Positions 9,552 to 18,281 of a stretch of DNA of 64,000 bases are shown one piece after another. The translations under genes and the position numbers were made by a program. Where the stretch lies: assembly GCA_030446715.1 (NCBI GenBank), contig JAUJMU010000004.1:418931-482930 (forward strand), given 5' to 3'. A model generated the notes under the pieces. That model saw only the letters and a program-made list of their open reading frames with translations, was not told the DNA's origin and made no database searches. Position 1 is the first letter of the stretch. Each line of letters starts with the position of its first letter. This DNA comes from Cytophagales bacterium (GTDB lineage: Bacteria; Bacteroidota; Bacteroidia; Cytophagales; 172606-1).

Positions 9552-9962
9552 ATGAAAAGTTACTTCAGAAAGATCATTATCATTGATGATGATACGACCA
9601 GCCGGGTGCTGGCCAGAATAGTCGTCAATGAAAGACGGATAACCGATCAGGTGCTGGTTTTTCCACTTGCCGAGGAAGGACTGAATTACATCACTCACAA
9701 CTGCACCAGCCAGAAAGCAGCTACCCAGGAGTGTCCGGACCTGATTCTGCTGGATCTGCACATGCCCGGCAAGGACGGATTTGAGTTTCTCGCCGATCTG
9801 AAGCAGCTCCGGCAGAAAAATAAAATGGAGGTGAAGGTGGTGATTGTTTCCTCCTCCGTGCATAGCCGGGACCGGGAAGCAACGGCAGGCTACGATGTAC
9901 ATGACTATATTGAGAAGCCCCTGAGCGAAGAAGCTGTGCTGAAACTGATCGGCAAAGATTGA
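9552..9962 (+). CDS. Single-domain response regulator (CheY-like)
   Basis: A 136-residue receiver: IIIIDDDTTSRVLARI with the acidic pocket, LILLDLHMPGKDGFEFL with the phospho-acceptor Asp, VVIVSSS for the switch Thr/Ser and the final KP (EKPLSEE). It has no output domain, so it probably works by protein-protein contact. It belongs to the same subfamily as the receivers at 13057 and 21049; a 570-bp spacer separates it from the PAS kinase downstream. Confidence 0.9.
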   Translation: MKSYFRKIIIIDDDTTSRVLARIVVNERRITDQVLVFPLAEEGLNYITHNCTSQKAATQECPDLILLDLHMPGKDGFEFLADLKQLRQKNKMEVKVVIVSSSVHSRDREATAGYDVHDYIEKPLSEEAVLKLIGKD

Positions 9963-10532
9963 ATATTTTTCAGGACCTCAACCGGCTTTAGTCCCCTCCC
10001 CCATTGCTGCTGACTTTTCTATCCAGGTATGCGGGCAAAAATAATCCGGGGTTTCGGATTTTACCTTTTCAACAGACTTATGATAACCTGATATTTAACG
10101 TTTTACTGGTTAGCAGTTCAGCTTTGCGTCATCCCTGGCGCCCTTTGCGTGATAAAAACTGCCCGGTTTCCCGCAAAGAACGCCGGCAGAAAGGCGCAAA
10201 GGGCGCTAAGAAAAAAGGTTTCCGTATGAACGTGCCTTAAATCAATGGATAAAAACTCTGATTAAAAATGCCCGACAGTCAGTGCCTTGCTTTGGGCAAT
10301 TAAAATCTGGAATTCACAATTTAAGATTGCCCTGCTGTTTCCCCGGACGCAACTTCAGAGGGTGTTTCGCAATGCCGCTTGCCATACCGTAGTCCGCAGC
10401 AAATCAGGCAAAGCAACTCTGCTTCCCTCTGCTTTTTCTTTTCAGTTTCCATTCTGTAACTTTATATTCTCTGACCACACCCGCTCCCCTGCTCCGGCGG
10501 CAAAACTCATCCAAACCGGCAGCTCTTTCATC
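9963..10532. other. Intergenic region upstream of the PAS kinase
   Basis: The kinase frame is open back to 10287 but the upstream residues look non-coding. The stretch contains a long-spaced inverted repeat (arms 10138-10149 and 10195-10206) with the CGCAAAGGGCGC wording common in Bacteroidota intergenic regions. Confidence 0.4.
10138..10206. repeat. Inverted repeat with 12-bp arms
   Basis: GCGCCCTTTGCG at 10138-10149 is the exact reverse complement of CGCAAAGGGCGC at 10195-10206; a related CGCAAAGAACGC lies inside the loop. It looks like an interspersed intergenic repeat. Confidence 0.5.
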
Positions 10533-13088
10533 ATGCACGCTTACGAAAAACTACTGATTGCCCGGTTTGCACCTTCTCTGGTGCTGGTCAACCATGCGCT
10601 GGAAATTGTTCACACGCACGGGAAGGCCCATCAGCTGCTCAACCTGCCGGAGGAAGCCATCCACCGTGACCTGATTTCCCTGCTGCCTTCCTCCCTGCAA
10701 CACGCTTTCCGCGACGGCATCCGGCAGATCCGGCTGGGGGCCGGAAAAGCAACTTACCCGGGCATCGCCGCTGATTGCCCGGACGGGCAGCTCTGGCTGG
10801 ACCTGACTTTCAGCCCCATGGGCACCAGTGCGGATCCGCTGGTGCTGATCGAACTGGGTGAATCCCGGGTTACCTCTCCCCTGGCGGAGCCGGTGGGCTT
10901 TGCCGGACAACTCCTGCAACAGGAGTTGGATAAGGACCCTGACAGACACCGGCAGACGCCCTCCGGCAAAGTCACAGCCGACCATGAAAGTGTAATGTCG
11001 CCGTGCGGAGAATTGCTGTCGTCCTCCAGAGAATTGCGGCACACCCTCCAGGAAGGGCAAACGACTGATGAAGGCATGGCCGCCGTCAGTGAACAGCTAC
11101 AGGAGGAAATTGCCCGGCTCAATGAGCTGCACACGGATCTGGGTAACCTTTTTGAGGCCACTCAGGCCGGGGCGCTGTTCGTGGACCGGGAGCTGAAGGT
11201 CCGGAAGTTCACGCCGCAGGTCAAAACCTATTTCAATCTGGCGGACTCCGACATTGGCCGTCCCCTTGCCCAGGTAGCCGCCCATTTTACGTACCCCGAA
11301 TTGTTACAGGAAGCCGGAAAGGTGCTCCACAACCTGGAGCCCGCCGAGCAGGAGGTGCCTGGCCGGGAAGGTCAGTTTTACCTGATTCGCCTGGTACCCT
11401 ACCAGGCTCCGGATGGCAGCGTACCGGGACTGGTGATCACGCTGGCGGATATTTCGGAATTCAGAAAAGTACATCATTCGCTTTTGAGGCTCACCGACGA
11501 ACTGCGCCAGCGGGGAGCCGATCTGGAGCGGACCGAACAGTGCTGGCAGATACTTGTAGACAACATTCCGGACTCCATCGTGCGCTACGACCGGAATCTG
11601 AACGTCACCTTCGTCAATGAGGGCTTTACGAAAGAAACGGGGGTTGACCCGTCAGAGATTATGGGCCGGTCCGCCTTCAGCATTTCCAGTGACCTGCAGC
11701 GGGACGACAGCTGGCCCCGGTCCATCCAGCAGGTGCTCACTACCGCTTCGGTGAAAGAATATACGACTACGTACGTCAACAACCGGGGGGAACAACATTA
11801 CCACGCCGTTATGGTGCCTGAGCTGTCGGCCGACGGGCAGGAAGTGGAATCGGTGCTTACCATCAGCCGGAACATCACCTCTGTCAGGCAGTACGAACGC
11901 CAGCTCCGGCAATCTGAACTGCTCTGGCGTGGTCTCGTTGACCATACGCCCGACGTGATCTCCCGTTACGACAGCAGCCTGAGACTGGTGTTCGTAAATA
12001 AAGCCGCAGAAAAAGAATTTGGGGTGCCGGCCAAGGAACTGCTGGGCCGCCATCCGTCCGGGTTCAGCCTCCGCACGGCAAACCCGCAGGCCTTTGTTGA
12101 TAAACTGGAAGCGGCTTTCTCCACCGGGCAGATGCAGCAGCATATTTCGGAAACCGAAAGCTCCGGAGAAAAAAAGTATTTTCTGAGCACCATCGTGCCC
12201 GAATGGGGAGAAAGTGGCAGTCCGGAGACCGTGCTGCTGATCAGCCGCAACATCACCGATATCAAACGCACCGAAACTGAACTGCGGGAAACCGGGGCGC
12301 TGATCCGGCAGCAGAACGATCAGCTGGTGAAAGCCAACGAGTACCTGGATAACTTCGTGTACGCCGTTGCCCACGACCTGCGTTCGCCGGTAGCCAATCT
12401 CACCACGCTGTCAAGGCTGCTGCTGAAGCTGGACTCGGGCGGCAAGGTGCAGGAGTACGCTGATTTTATTCATGCTACCGTCCGGCGGCTGGACCAGACC
12501 CTCAACGGGCTGGTGGAGGTGCTCGAAGTGCAGAGTTCATTCCGGATAAAGTTGCAGGAGGTGGTGTTTGAGCAGGTGCTGCGTGAAGTGACGGCCGAGG
12601 TGGCTCCCCTGCTGGAAACCACCCCGGGACGGATTGAAGGAGATTTTACCGGATGTGCCGGCATATTGTATATCCCGGCTTATATTGCCAGCATATTCCG
12701 TAACCTGATCAGCAATTCCCTCAAGTACCGGGCTGAAGGCCGGCCACCCGTTGTTACCATAACTGCCAGCCGGCAGGAGGATGAAGTGCTCCTCGAATTC
12801 CGCGACAACGGTATGGGCATTGATCTGGACCGGCAGGGGCACAAACTATTCCGGCCTTTTTCCCGTCTGACTACCCAGGCAGAAGGCAAAGGCATCGGTC
12901 TGCACCTGATCCGCAGCATGATCGAAAAGAACGGCGGGCGGATCGAAGCAGAAAGCGTTGTCGGCAGCGGGACCATTTTCAGGTGCTACTTAAAGGAATA
13001 CAACGGGCAGGAAATCAAGACTGATGAACCACAAGGGAAAAAACCCCGAGAAATAAGTGACACCACCCAGGCGGCTCCTGCTGATTGA
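10533..13088 (+). CDS. Multi-PAS sensor histidine kinase with a CheB/CheR-fusion-type N-terminus
   Basis: An 851-residue soluble kinase when started at the ATG at 10533 (MHAYEKLLIARFAPS). Residues 1-110 (VLVNHALEIVHTHGK) and 205-300 (LFVDRELKVRKFTPQ, then DIGRPL) resemble the modules that follow CheR in CheB-CheR-PAS fusion proteins, with a coiled segment (about 180-205) between them. Two PAS domains follow (about 325-440 and 450-560, RYDRNLNVTFVNEGF and RYDSSLRLVFVNKAA). The HisKA site is His614 in AVAHDLRSP, and the HATPase has NLISNSLKY, DNGMGID and GKGIGLHL. No transmembrane segment is seen, so sensing is cytoplasmic. It overlaps the next receiver gene by 32 bp and very likely phosphorylates it. 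Confidence 0.9.
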   Translation: MHAYEKLLIARFAPSLVLVNHALEIVHTHGKAHQLLNLPEEAIHRDLISLLPSSLQHAFRDGIRQIRLGAGKATYPGIAADCPDGQLWLDLTFSPMGTSADPLVLIELGESRVTSPLAEPVGFAGQLLQQELDKDPDRHRQTPSGKVTADHESVMSPCGELLSSSRELRHTLQEGQTTDEGMAAVSEQLQEEIARLNELHTDLGNLFEATQAGALFVDRELKVRKFTPQVKTYFNLADSDIGRPLAQVAAHFTYPELLQEAGKVLHNLEPAEQEVPGREGQFYLIRLVPYQAPDGSVPGLVITLADISEFRKVHHSLLRLTDELRQRGADLERTEQCWQILVDNIPDSIVRYDRNLNVTFVNEGFTKETGVDPSEIMGRSAFSISSDLQRDDSWPRSIQQVLTTASVKEYTTTYVNNRGEQHYHAVMVPELSADGQEVESVLTISRNITSVRQYERQLRQSELLWRGLVDHTPDVISRYDSSLRLVFVNKAAEKEFGVPAKELLGRHPSGFSLRTANPQAFVDKLEAAFSTGQMQQHISETESSGEKKYFLSTIVPEWGESGSPETVLLISRNITDIKRTETELRETGALIRQQNDQLVKANEYLDNFVYAVAHDLRSPVANLTTLSRLLLKLDSGGKVQEYADFIHATVRRLDQTLNGLVEVLEVQSSFRIKLQEVVFEQVLREVTAEVAPLLETTPGRIEGDFTGCAGILYIPAYIASIFRNLISNSLKYRAEGRPPVVTITASRQEDEVLLEFRDNGMGIDLDRQGHKLFRPFSRLTTQAEGKGIGLHLIRSMIEKNGGRIEAESVVGSGTIFRCYLKEYNGQEIKTDEPQGKKPREISDTTQAAPAD

Positions 13089-13449
13089 TGATGATCCTAC
13101 CGTCCATTTCCTCTTTGAGGCGTTGATGGATGAGGTTAATCAGCCTTTGCTCCACCACTTTAAACTGAACGGCGAAGAAGCACTGATCTGGCTCCGGCAA
13201 TGCCGCAGCGAGGCCACTTTTCCCGACATCATCATCGTGGACCTGAATATGCCGGTGATGAACGGCCTTGAATTTATCCAGCTTTACGGAGAGGAATTTC
13301 TGGCCGGCTATCCTGACACAAAAGTGTTGGTCCTGACCAGTTCGGTCAGCGGCAGGGACAGGGCGGTTATCGGGCAGTTTGACTTCGTCCGTGATTTTGT
13401 TACCAAGCCTTTGCTCAGCGAAAAACTAGCCCGGATACTGGAGGATTGA
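13057..13449 (+). CDS. Single-domain response regulator, partner of the upstream kinase
   Basis: A 130-residue receiver with LLLIDDDPTVHFLFEAL, the phospho-Asp segment IIIVDLNMPVMNGLEF, VLVLTSS and the terminal TKPL. Translation starts at a GTG inside the end of the kinase gene, a 32-bp overlap that indicates coupling. There is no output domain. Confidence 0.9.
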   Translation: MTPPRRLLLIDDDPTVHFLFEALMDEVNQPLLHHFKLNGEEALIWLRQCRSEATFPDIIIVDLNMPVMNGLEFIQLYGEEFLAGYPDTKVLVLTSSVSGRDRAVIGQFDFVRDFVTKPLLSEKLARILED

Positions 13450-13658
13450 GCAGCTGCGCAACTGTTGAATTGTGAATTTTTATTTTGAATGGCGCTCCGA
13501 CTACCCGGCTCCCGGTAGCTTTTGGTCAGAAGGTCTGAAATTGCATAAAGGCTACAGACGCTTTTGCCGTCCGGAATTCCGGAAAGTCGCGTTCTGAGCT
13601 GCAATAAATATAACCTGATCTGTAATTATTCAGTAGCTTCCGGTATCCATTTCTGCCT

Positions 13659-14417
13659 ATGACCTATTGTTTAGCCATCAAAGTAAAAGAGGGACTGGTG
13701 GCCATTGCCGACACCCGCATCACCTCCGGCACGGACACGACCGTGAAGAAGAAAATATTCCTCGTTCAGAAAGAACACTACTCGCTCTTTATCATGACCA
13801 GCGGTCTGAGATCCGTGCGTGACAAGGCCGTTCAGTACTTTAAGGAGTTACTGGAAGAAGGGGCAGAGCACAACAAGCTCTACAAGGCCGTCAACGATTT
13901 CGGCCAGCAGGTCCGCCGGGTGGCCGATGAAGACAGGGTTTCCCTGGAAGAGGCGGGCTTCAAGTTCAATCTCAATACGATAGTGGGCGGCCAGCTCAGA
14001 GACGACGATGAACACAAGCTGTTTCTGCTCTACCCCGAAGGAAACTGGGTTGAACTGGGTCAGGGCGCTCCCTACGTAGTGATTGGTAATTCGGGGCACG
14101 GCAAAGCCATTCTCAACCGGACCCTGGACAACGAGTGCAGTTTAAGGCAGGCTTTGAAGGCCGGGTTTCTCTCCTTTGACTCTACCCGGGTAAGCGCCAA
14201 CGATGTGGATTTTCCCATTGATGTGGTGCTCCTGCAGCAGGACACTTTTTGCATGGTGGAGCAACGCTACGAAAAGGAAGACCTCGAACCCATCTCTTCC
14301 CAGTGGGCAACCGCCCTGAGAACCACCCTGCACCAACTGCCGGAAGAATGGATGGAAGTTACCCTCAGCAAGCTGCCAGCCCCGGCCGCACCGGTTCAGT
14401 ATCCCGAAAAAAAATAA
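13659..14417 (+). CDS. Anbu-type proteasome-like peptidase
   Basis: A 252-residue Ntn-hydrolase. The start MTYCLAIKVKEGLVAIADTR exposes Thr2 as the nucleophile after Met removal, without a propeptide, and the segment ADTRITSGTD and the SGLRSVRD strand match Anbu (ancestral beta subunit), the bacterial relative of proteasome beta subunits. Anbu forms open helical assemblies and is usually encoded next to a transglutaminase-like protein, an alpha-E protein and an ATP-grasp protein. Here only the transglutaminase partner follows, 19 bp downstream. The substrate is unknown. Confidence 0.88.
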   Translation: MTYCLAIKVKEGLVAIADTRITSGTDTTVKKKIFLVQKEHYSLFIMTSGLRSVRDKAVQYFKELLEEGAEHNKLYKAVNDFGQQVRRVADEDRVSLEEAGFKFNLNTIVGGQLRDDDEHKLFLLYPEGNWVELGQGAPYVVIGNSGHGKAILNRTLDNECSLRQALKAGFLSFDSTRVSANDVDFPIDVVLLQQDTFCMVEQRYEKEDLEPISSQWATALRTTLHQLPEEWMEVTLSKLPAPAAPVQYPEKK

Positions 14418-14436
14418 TTTTACTCCATCTCCTGCC

Positions 14437-15285
14437 ATGAAATTCCAGGTTTCTTCCTCCCTGACCTACGAGGTCCGCTCAGCGAGTACGCTTATCCTTT
14501 CCATCCATGCGCTGCGCACGCCCACGCAGGCCGTGCTGGAAGAGGTCTTCACCACTGAACCCTACCTGAAAATGGAGGAGCTGACCTCGGTCAGCGGACA
14601 GAACCGCTTTGTCCGCCTTGAGGTGAACGAGCCGATGAATCTTACCGTCTCCTACAAAGCCACCGTCGACACGGAGTTTGAGCTGATCGGGCAGGACCAG
14701 CTGGAGGCCGTGCCCGTGGTGCAGCTGGACGGCGAGGTAATTCCCTTTCTTTTTCCCAGCCGCTACTGCCAGTCCGACAAACTCTACCGGCTGGCCCAGA
14801 GCAAATTCGGCCACATTGAGGATGTTTACTCCCGCGTGGTGGCCATCACCGACTGGATTTACAGGAATGTGGAATACCTGAGCGGCTCCACCACCGCCCA
14901 GACTTCGGCTTACGATACCATCATCGAAAGGGCCGGCGTGTGCCGTGACTTTGCCCACCTTGGCATTGCCCTTTGCCGGGCTTTGACCATTCCGGCCCGG
15001 TACTTTACCGGTTATGCCTACCAGCTCAACCCGCCGGATTTCCACGCGTGTTTTGAAGCGTTCATCGGCGGACAGTGGATTTTGTTTGACGCGACCCGGC
15101 TGGCACCCCTCAACGGGCTGGTCAAGATTGCCACCGGCCGTGATGCAGCCGACGCGGCAGTGGCCAGTATTTTCGGCAACGTGACCGGCACGTCCATGCA
15201 GGTGGACTGCCAGGTGCTGGACCCGGGCTTTGTGGCCTTTACCCAACGCAAGGCCAGGACCCGGGCCTTGTCGGTGCCCGGTTAG
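14437..15285 (+). CDS. Transglutaminase-like cysteine protease, Anbu partner
   Basis: A 282-residue protein with an N-terminal beta domain (about 1-100, bacterial transglutaminase-like N-terminal fold) and a catalytic core. The triad is visible: Cys169 in RAGVCRDFAHL, His203 in DFHACFEAF and Asp218 in LFDATRL. It starts 19 bp after the Anbu gene and is probably its operon partner. Family proteins act as proteases or peptide-bond-modifying enzymes; the target is unknown. Confidence 0.9.
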   Translation: MKFQVSSSLTYEVRSASTLILSIHALRTPTQAVLEEVFTTEPYLKMEELTSVSGQNRFVRLEVNEPMNLTVSYKATVDTEFELIGQDQLEAVPVVQLDGEVIPFLFPSRYCQSDKLYRLAQSKFGHIEDVYSRVVAITDWIYRNVEYLSGSTTAQTSAYDTIIERAGVCRDFAHLGIALCRALTIPARYFTGYAYQLNPPDFHACFEAFIGGQWILFDATRLAPLNGLVKIATGRDAADAAVASIFGNVTGTSMQVDCQVLDPGFVAFTQRKARTRALSVPG

Positions 15286-15420
15286 GTGCACCGCGAGCCG
15301 GGGTGCGCTTCGTACAAATTGCTTCTGCTCATTCCCTTCCGTCGCCGGCCGGCGCTGTCCGGGCAGTTACCCGGGTGAGCAGAAACCATCTGCTTCCGTA
15401 TCCATTCCTGTATCAGCCGT

Positions 15421-18171
15421 ATGTTCACCCAATATTCCTTTCTGAAACCTTTCATTTCCCTCTGCCTGGCCAGTTGGCTGGGAGTTTCCTACTTCGGTGA
15501 CGCCCGGAGCAGTCCGGACCCGGCAAACCCGGGTCCCAAAGCAGGGAATCCCAAAATTGACAAACTCAAGTTGCCCGAAGGCTTCAGGGCCGAGCACCTG
15601 TACAGCCCGTCCGAAGCAGGCCAAGGCTCCTGGGTTTCCATGACTTTTGACGACAAGGGACGAATGATTGCTTCTGACCAGTACGGCGCCTTGTACCGCC
15701 TGCAACTGCCCAAAGCCGGTGAAAACGCAAAACCGAAAGTCGAAAAACTGACTGTCGGCCTGATGCAGCCAAATGATACGACCAAAAAGATTGGGATGGG
15801 GTACGCCCAGGGGCTGCTGTACGCTTTTAACAGCCTCTATGTGATGGTAAACCACCAGGGCAGCCCCGGGTTTGAGAAAACCAGCGGGCTGTACCGGCTG
15901 CAGGATACGGATGGCAATGATACCTACGATAAAGTAACCCTGCTCAAGTCGCTGAAGGGCGAAGGGGAACACGGGCCGCACAGCATTGTGCCTGCTCCCG
16001 ACGGCAAGTCGCTGTACGTGATGGCCGGAAACTTTACGGACATTCCTAAAATGGACGCTTACCGGTTGCCGCCCGTCTGGAATGAAGACAACATATTTCC
16101 GCTGATCCCCGACCCCCGGGGCCACGCCACCGACCGGAAAGCTCCCGGCGGGTGGATTGCCAACACAGATTCGCTGGGACAGCGGTGGGAACTGACAGGG
16201 GCCGGTTTCCGGAATTCATTCGACATGGCGTTCAACGAAGCAGGAGACCTGTTTTGCTTTGATTCCGATATGGAATGGGACTTCGGGATGCCCTGGTACA
16301 AGCCCACGCGGGTGCTGCATATCACCAGCGGCAGCGAGTTTGGCTGGCGCACGGGCTCCATCAGCTGGTCGCCGGATTTCGCAGATAACCTGCCGGCCGT
16401 GATCAACATCGGGCAGGGTTCCCCTACGGGTGTTTTCCACGGAAAAGATGCGCGTTTTCCGGACAAGTATAAAAAGGCGTTGTTTATTTTTGACTGGAGT
16501 TTCGGCATTATCTACGCCGTACACCTGCAGCCCCGGGGGTCGTCCTATACGGCCCGGGCCGAAGAGTTTATTTCGGGGGCTCCCCTGCCGCTTACGGATG
16601 GCGTGATTGGTCCGGACGGCGCCATGTATTTCCTGACGGGTGGCCGCCGGCTGGAATCTGATCTGTACCGGGTGTACTACGACGGCAAGGCGGATGCTGC
16701 CGCTCTGGCATCCACATCCGCCCCGGCGGGCAATGCCAGTATCAACGATGCCAGCAAACTCCGCAGAAGCCTCGAAAGGTACCACGGACAACCCCGGAAG
16801 GGAGCCATTGCGGCTGCCTGGCCTAACCTGAAGCACGAAGACCGCTTTATCCGGCACGCTGCCCGCATTGCCGTGGAACACCAGCCCCTGAGCGGGTGGC
16901 AGGAAAAAGCCCTCAAAGAAACCGATCCCCTGATTCTGACCCAGGCCATCATTGCCCTGGCCCGGAACGGCAAACCCGACGTAAAGGACAGAATGCTGCA
17001 GGCCCTGACAAAAGTAAACTACAGCAAACTCTCCCAGACCGGCCGGCTGGATCTGCTGCGGGCACTTGAACTTGTGTTTTACCGCATGGGCAAGCCGGAA
17101 GGAGCCGTGAGGGAAGGAATTATTGCTTACTTCAATCCGCATTACCCGGCCAAAACCAATGCCCTCAACCGGTCCCTCAGCAAAGTACTGGTGTATCTGG
17201 AAGCGCCGGGAGCCGTTGAGAAAACCATGGCTTTGCTCCAAAACGCGGTGGATGATCCGGCCGGAAAAACCGTCAGCTCCTCTTCGGACCTGATCATGCG
17301 CAACCCCCAGTACGGCCTCGACATTGCCAGTATGCTCTCGAAAGTGCCTCCCGCCCAGCAAACCTACTACGCCACCGTGCTGAGTCAGGCCAAAACCGGC
17401 TGGACACCCGAACTCCACGAGCAGTACTTCAAGTGGATTGCCAATGCCTTTACCTACAAGGGAGGCAACAGCTACGTCGGTTTTATCGACAGAGCCCGCA
17501 AAATGGCGCTGGCCAATGTACCCAGGGATCAGTTTGAAAAATACAATACCCTTTCCGGCGCTGACCTGCTGACGGGTTCGGGTAACGACCTTGCCACCGT
17601 ACCGCAGCCCAGGGGCCCCGGCAAGAACTGGAAAGTGGAAACTGCGCTGCCGCTGGTGGAGACCGGTCTGGTGAGCCGGAATTATGAACAAGGCAAGAAT
17701 ATGTTTGCCGCCACCCTGTGCCTGTCGTGCCATGCCATGCGCGGTGAAGGCGGCAGCGTCGGGCCGGACCTGACCCAGCTCGGCACCCGGTTCTCGGCCA
17801 AAGACATGCTGGTGCACATCATTGACCCCAACAAGGAAGTGTCTGACCAGTACGCAGCTACCGTTTTCCTGATGAAAGACGGCAGCTCGGTCGTGGGCCG
17901 GCTGGCCGGGGAAGACAAGGATAAGTACCTGGTTTCCCAGAACCCGTTTGCTCCCGACATGCTGCGCGAAATTCCCCGGAAGGATGTGACCTCTACGAAG
18001 CTTTCCAAAGTATCGCTGATGCTGCCCGGGTTGATCAACCGCCTCAACGAAGAAGAACTCAAGGACCTGGTGGCTTACCTGGTAGCGGGCGGCAATCAGG
18101 ACAACGATGTCTATAAAGCGGGCAAAGCTGCTACACCGGCCGCGGCCGGCAAAGCGGGGAAGAGCAAATAA
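15421..18171 (+). CDS. Periplasmic cytochrome c protein with propeller and HEAT-like domains
   Basis: A 916-residue exported protein. An N-terminal hydrophobic segment (about 8-25) is the likely signal peptide. Residues about 45-430 form a glucose/sorbosone-dehydrogenase-like propeller (LPEGFRAEHLYSP, then FGWRTGSISW), 450-600 an alpha-helical HEAT-like part, and the C-terminus a cytochrome c domain with the heme motif CLSCH (Cys767, Cys770, His771), GPDLTQLG and a later Met-rich strand. It resembles the PVC-type membrane-bound dehydrogenase/heme-binding family and probably oxidises a sugar-like substrate, passing electrons to the heme. It may be co-transcribed with the cupin gene 110 bp downstream. 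Confidence 0.82.
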   Translation: MFTQYSFLKPFISLCLASWLGVSYFGDARSSPDPANPGPKAGNPKIDKLKLPEGFRAEHLYSPSEAGQGSWVSMTFDDKGRMIASDQYGALYRLQLPKAGENAKPKVEKLTVGLMQPNDTTKKIGMGYAQGLLYAFNSLYVMVNHQGSPGFEKTSGLYRLQDTDGNDTYDKVTLLKSLKGEGEHGPHSIVPAPDGKSLYVMAGNFTDIPKMDAYRLPPVWNEDNIFPLIPDPRGHATDRKAPGGWIANTDSLGQRWELTGAGFRNSFDMAFNEAGDLFCFDSDMEWDFGMPWYKPTRVLHITSGSEFGWRTGSISWSPDFADNLPAVINIGQGSPTGVFHGKDARFPDKYKKALFIFDWSFGIIYAVHLQPRGSSYTARAEEFISGAPLPLTDGVIGPDGAMYFLTGGRRLESDLYRVYYDGKADAAALASTSAPAGNASINDASKLRRSLERYHGQPRKGAIAAAWPNLKHEDRFIRHAARIAVEHQPLSGWQEKALKETDPLILTQAIIALARNGKPDVKDRMLQALTKVNYSKLSQTGRLDLLRALELVFYRMGKPEGAVREGIIAYFNPHYPAKTNALNRSLSKVLVYLEAPGAVEKTMALLQNAVDDPAGKTVSSSSDLIMRNPQYGLDIASMLSKVPPAQQTYYATVLSQAKTGWTPELHEQYFKWIANAFTYKGGNSYVGFIDRARKMALANVPRDQFEKYNTLSGADLLTGSGNDLATVPQPRGPGKNWKVETALPLVETGLVSRNYEQGKNMFAATLCLSCHAMRGEGGSVGPDLTQLGTRFSAKDMLVHIIDPNKEVSDQYAATVFLMKDGSSVVGRLAGEDKDKYLVSQNPFAPDMLREIPRKDVTSTKLSKVSLMLPGLINRLNEEELKDLVAYLVAGGNQDNDVYKAGKAATPAAAGKAGKSK

Positions 18172-18281
18172 GCAGCCGGGAAGGCGACCCTACGCTGTGG
18201 CGGGCAGAAAACGGCACACTGGCCGGCGAGATTATTCTGTAATTCAGTAATTCTATCCTGCAGTAATTCAATCCTTCATTT

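Noticed and set aside
10287-10532. Longer start for the PAS kinase at 10287
   Set aside because: The added 82 residues look non-coding and the homology to fusion-protein modules begins at the ATG at 10533.
16216-17817. 533-residue antisense open frame within the cytochrome gene
   Set aside because: It is fully antisense to a gene with clear domains; long shadow frames arise from GC-rich codon use.
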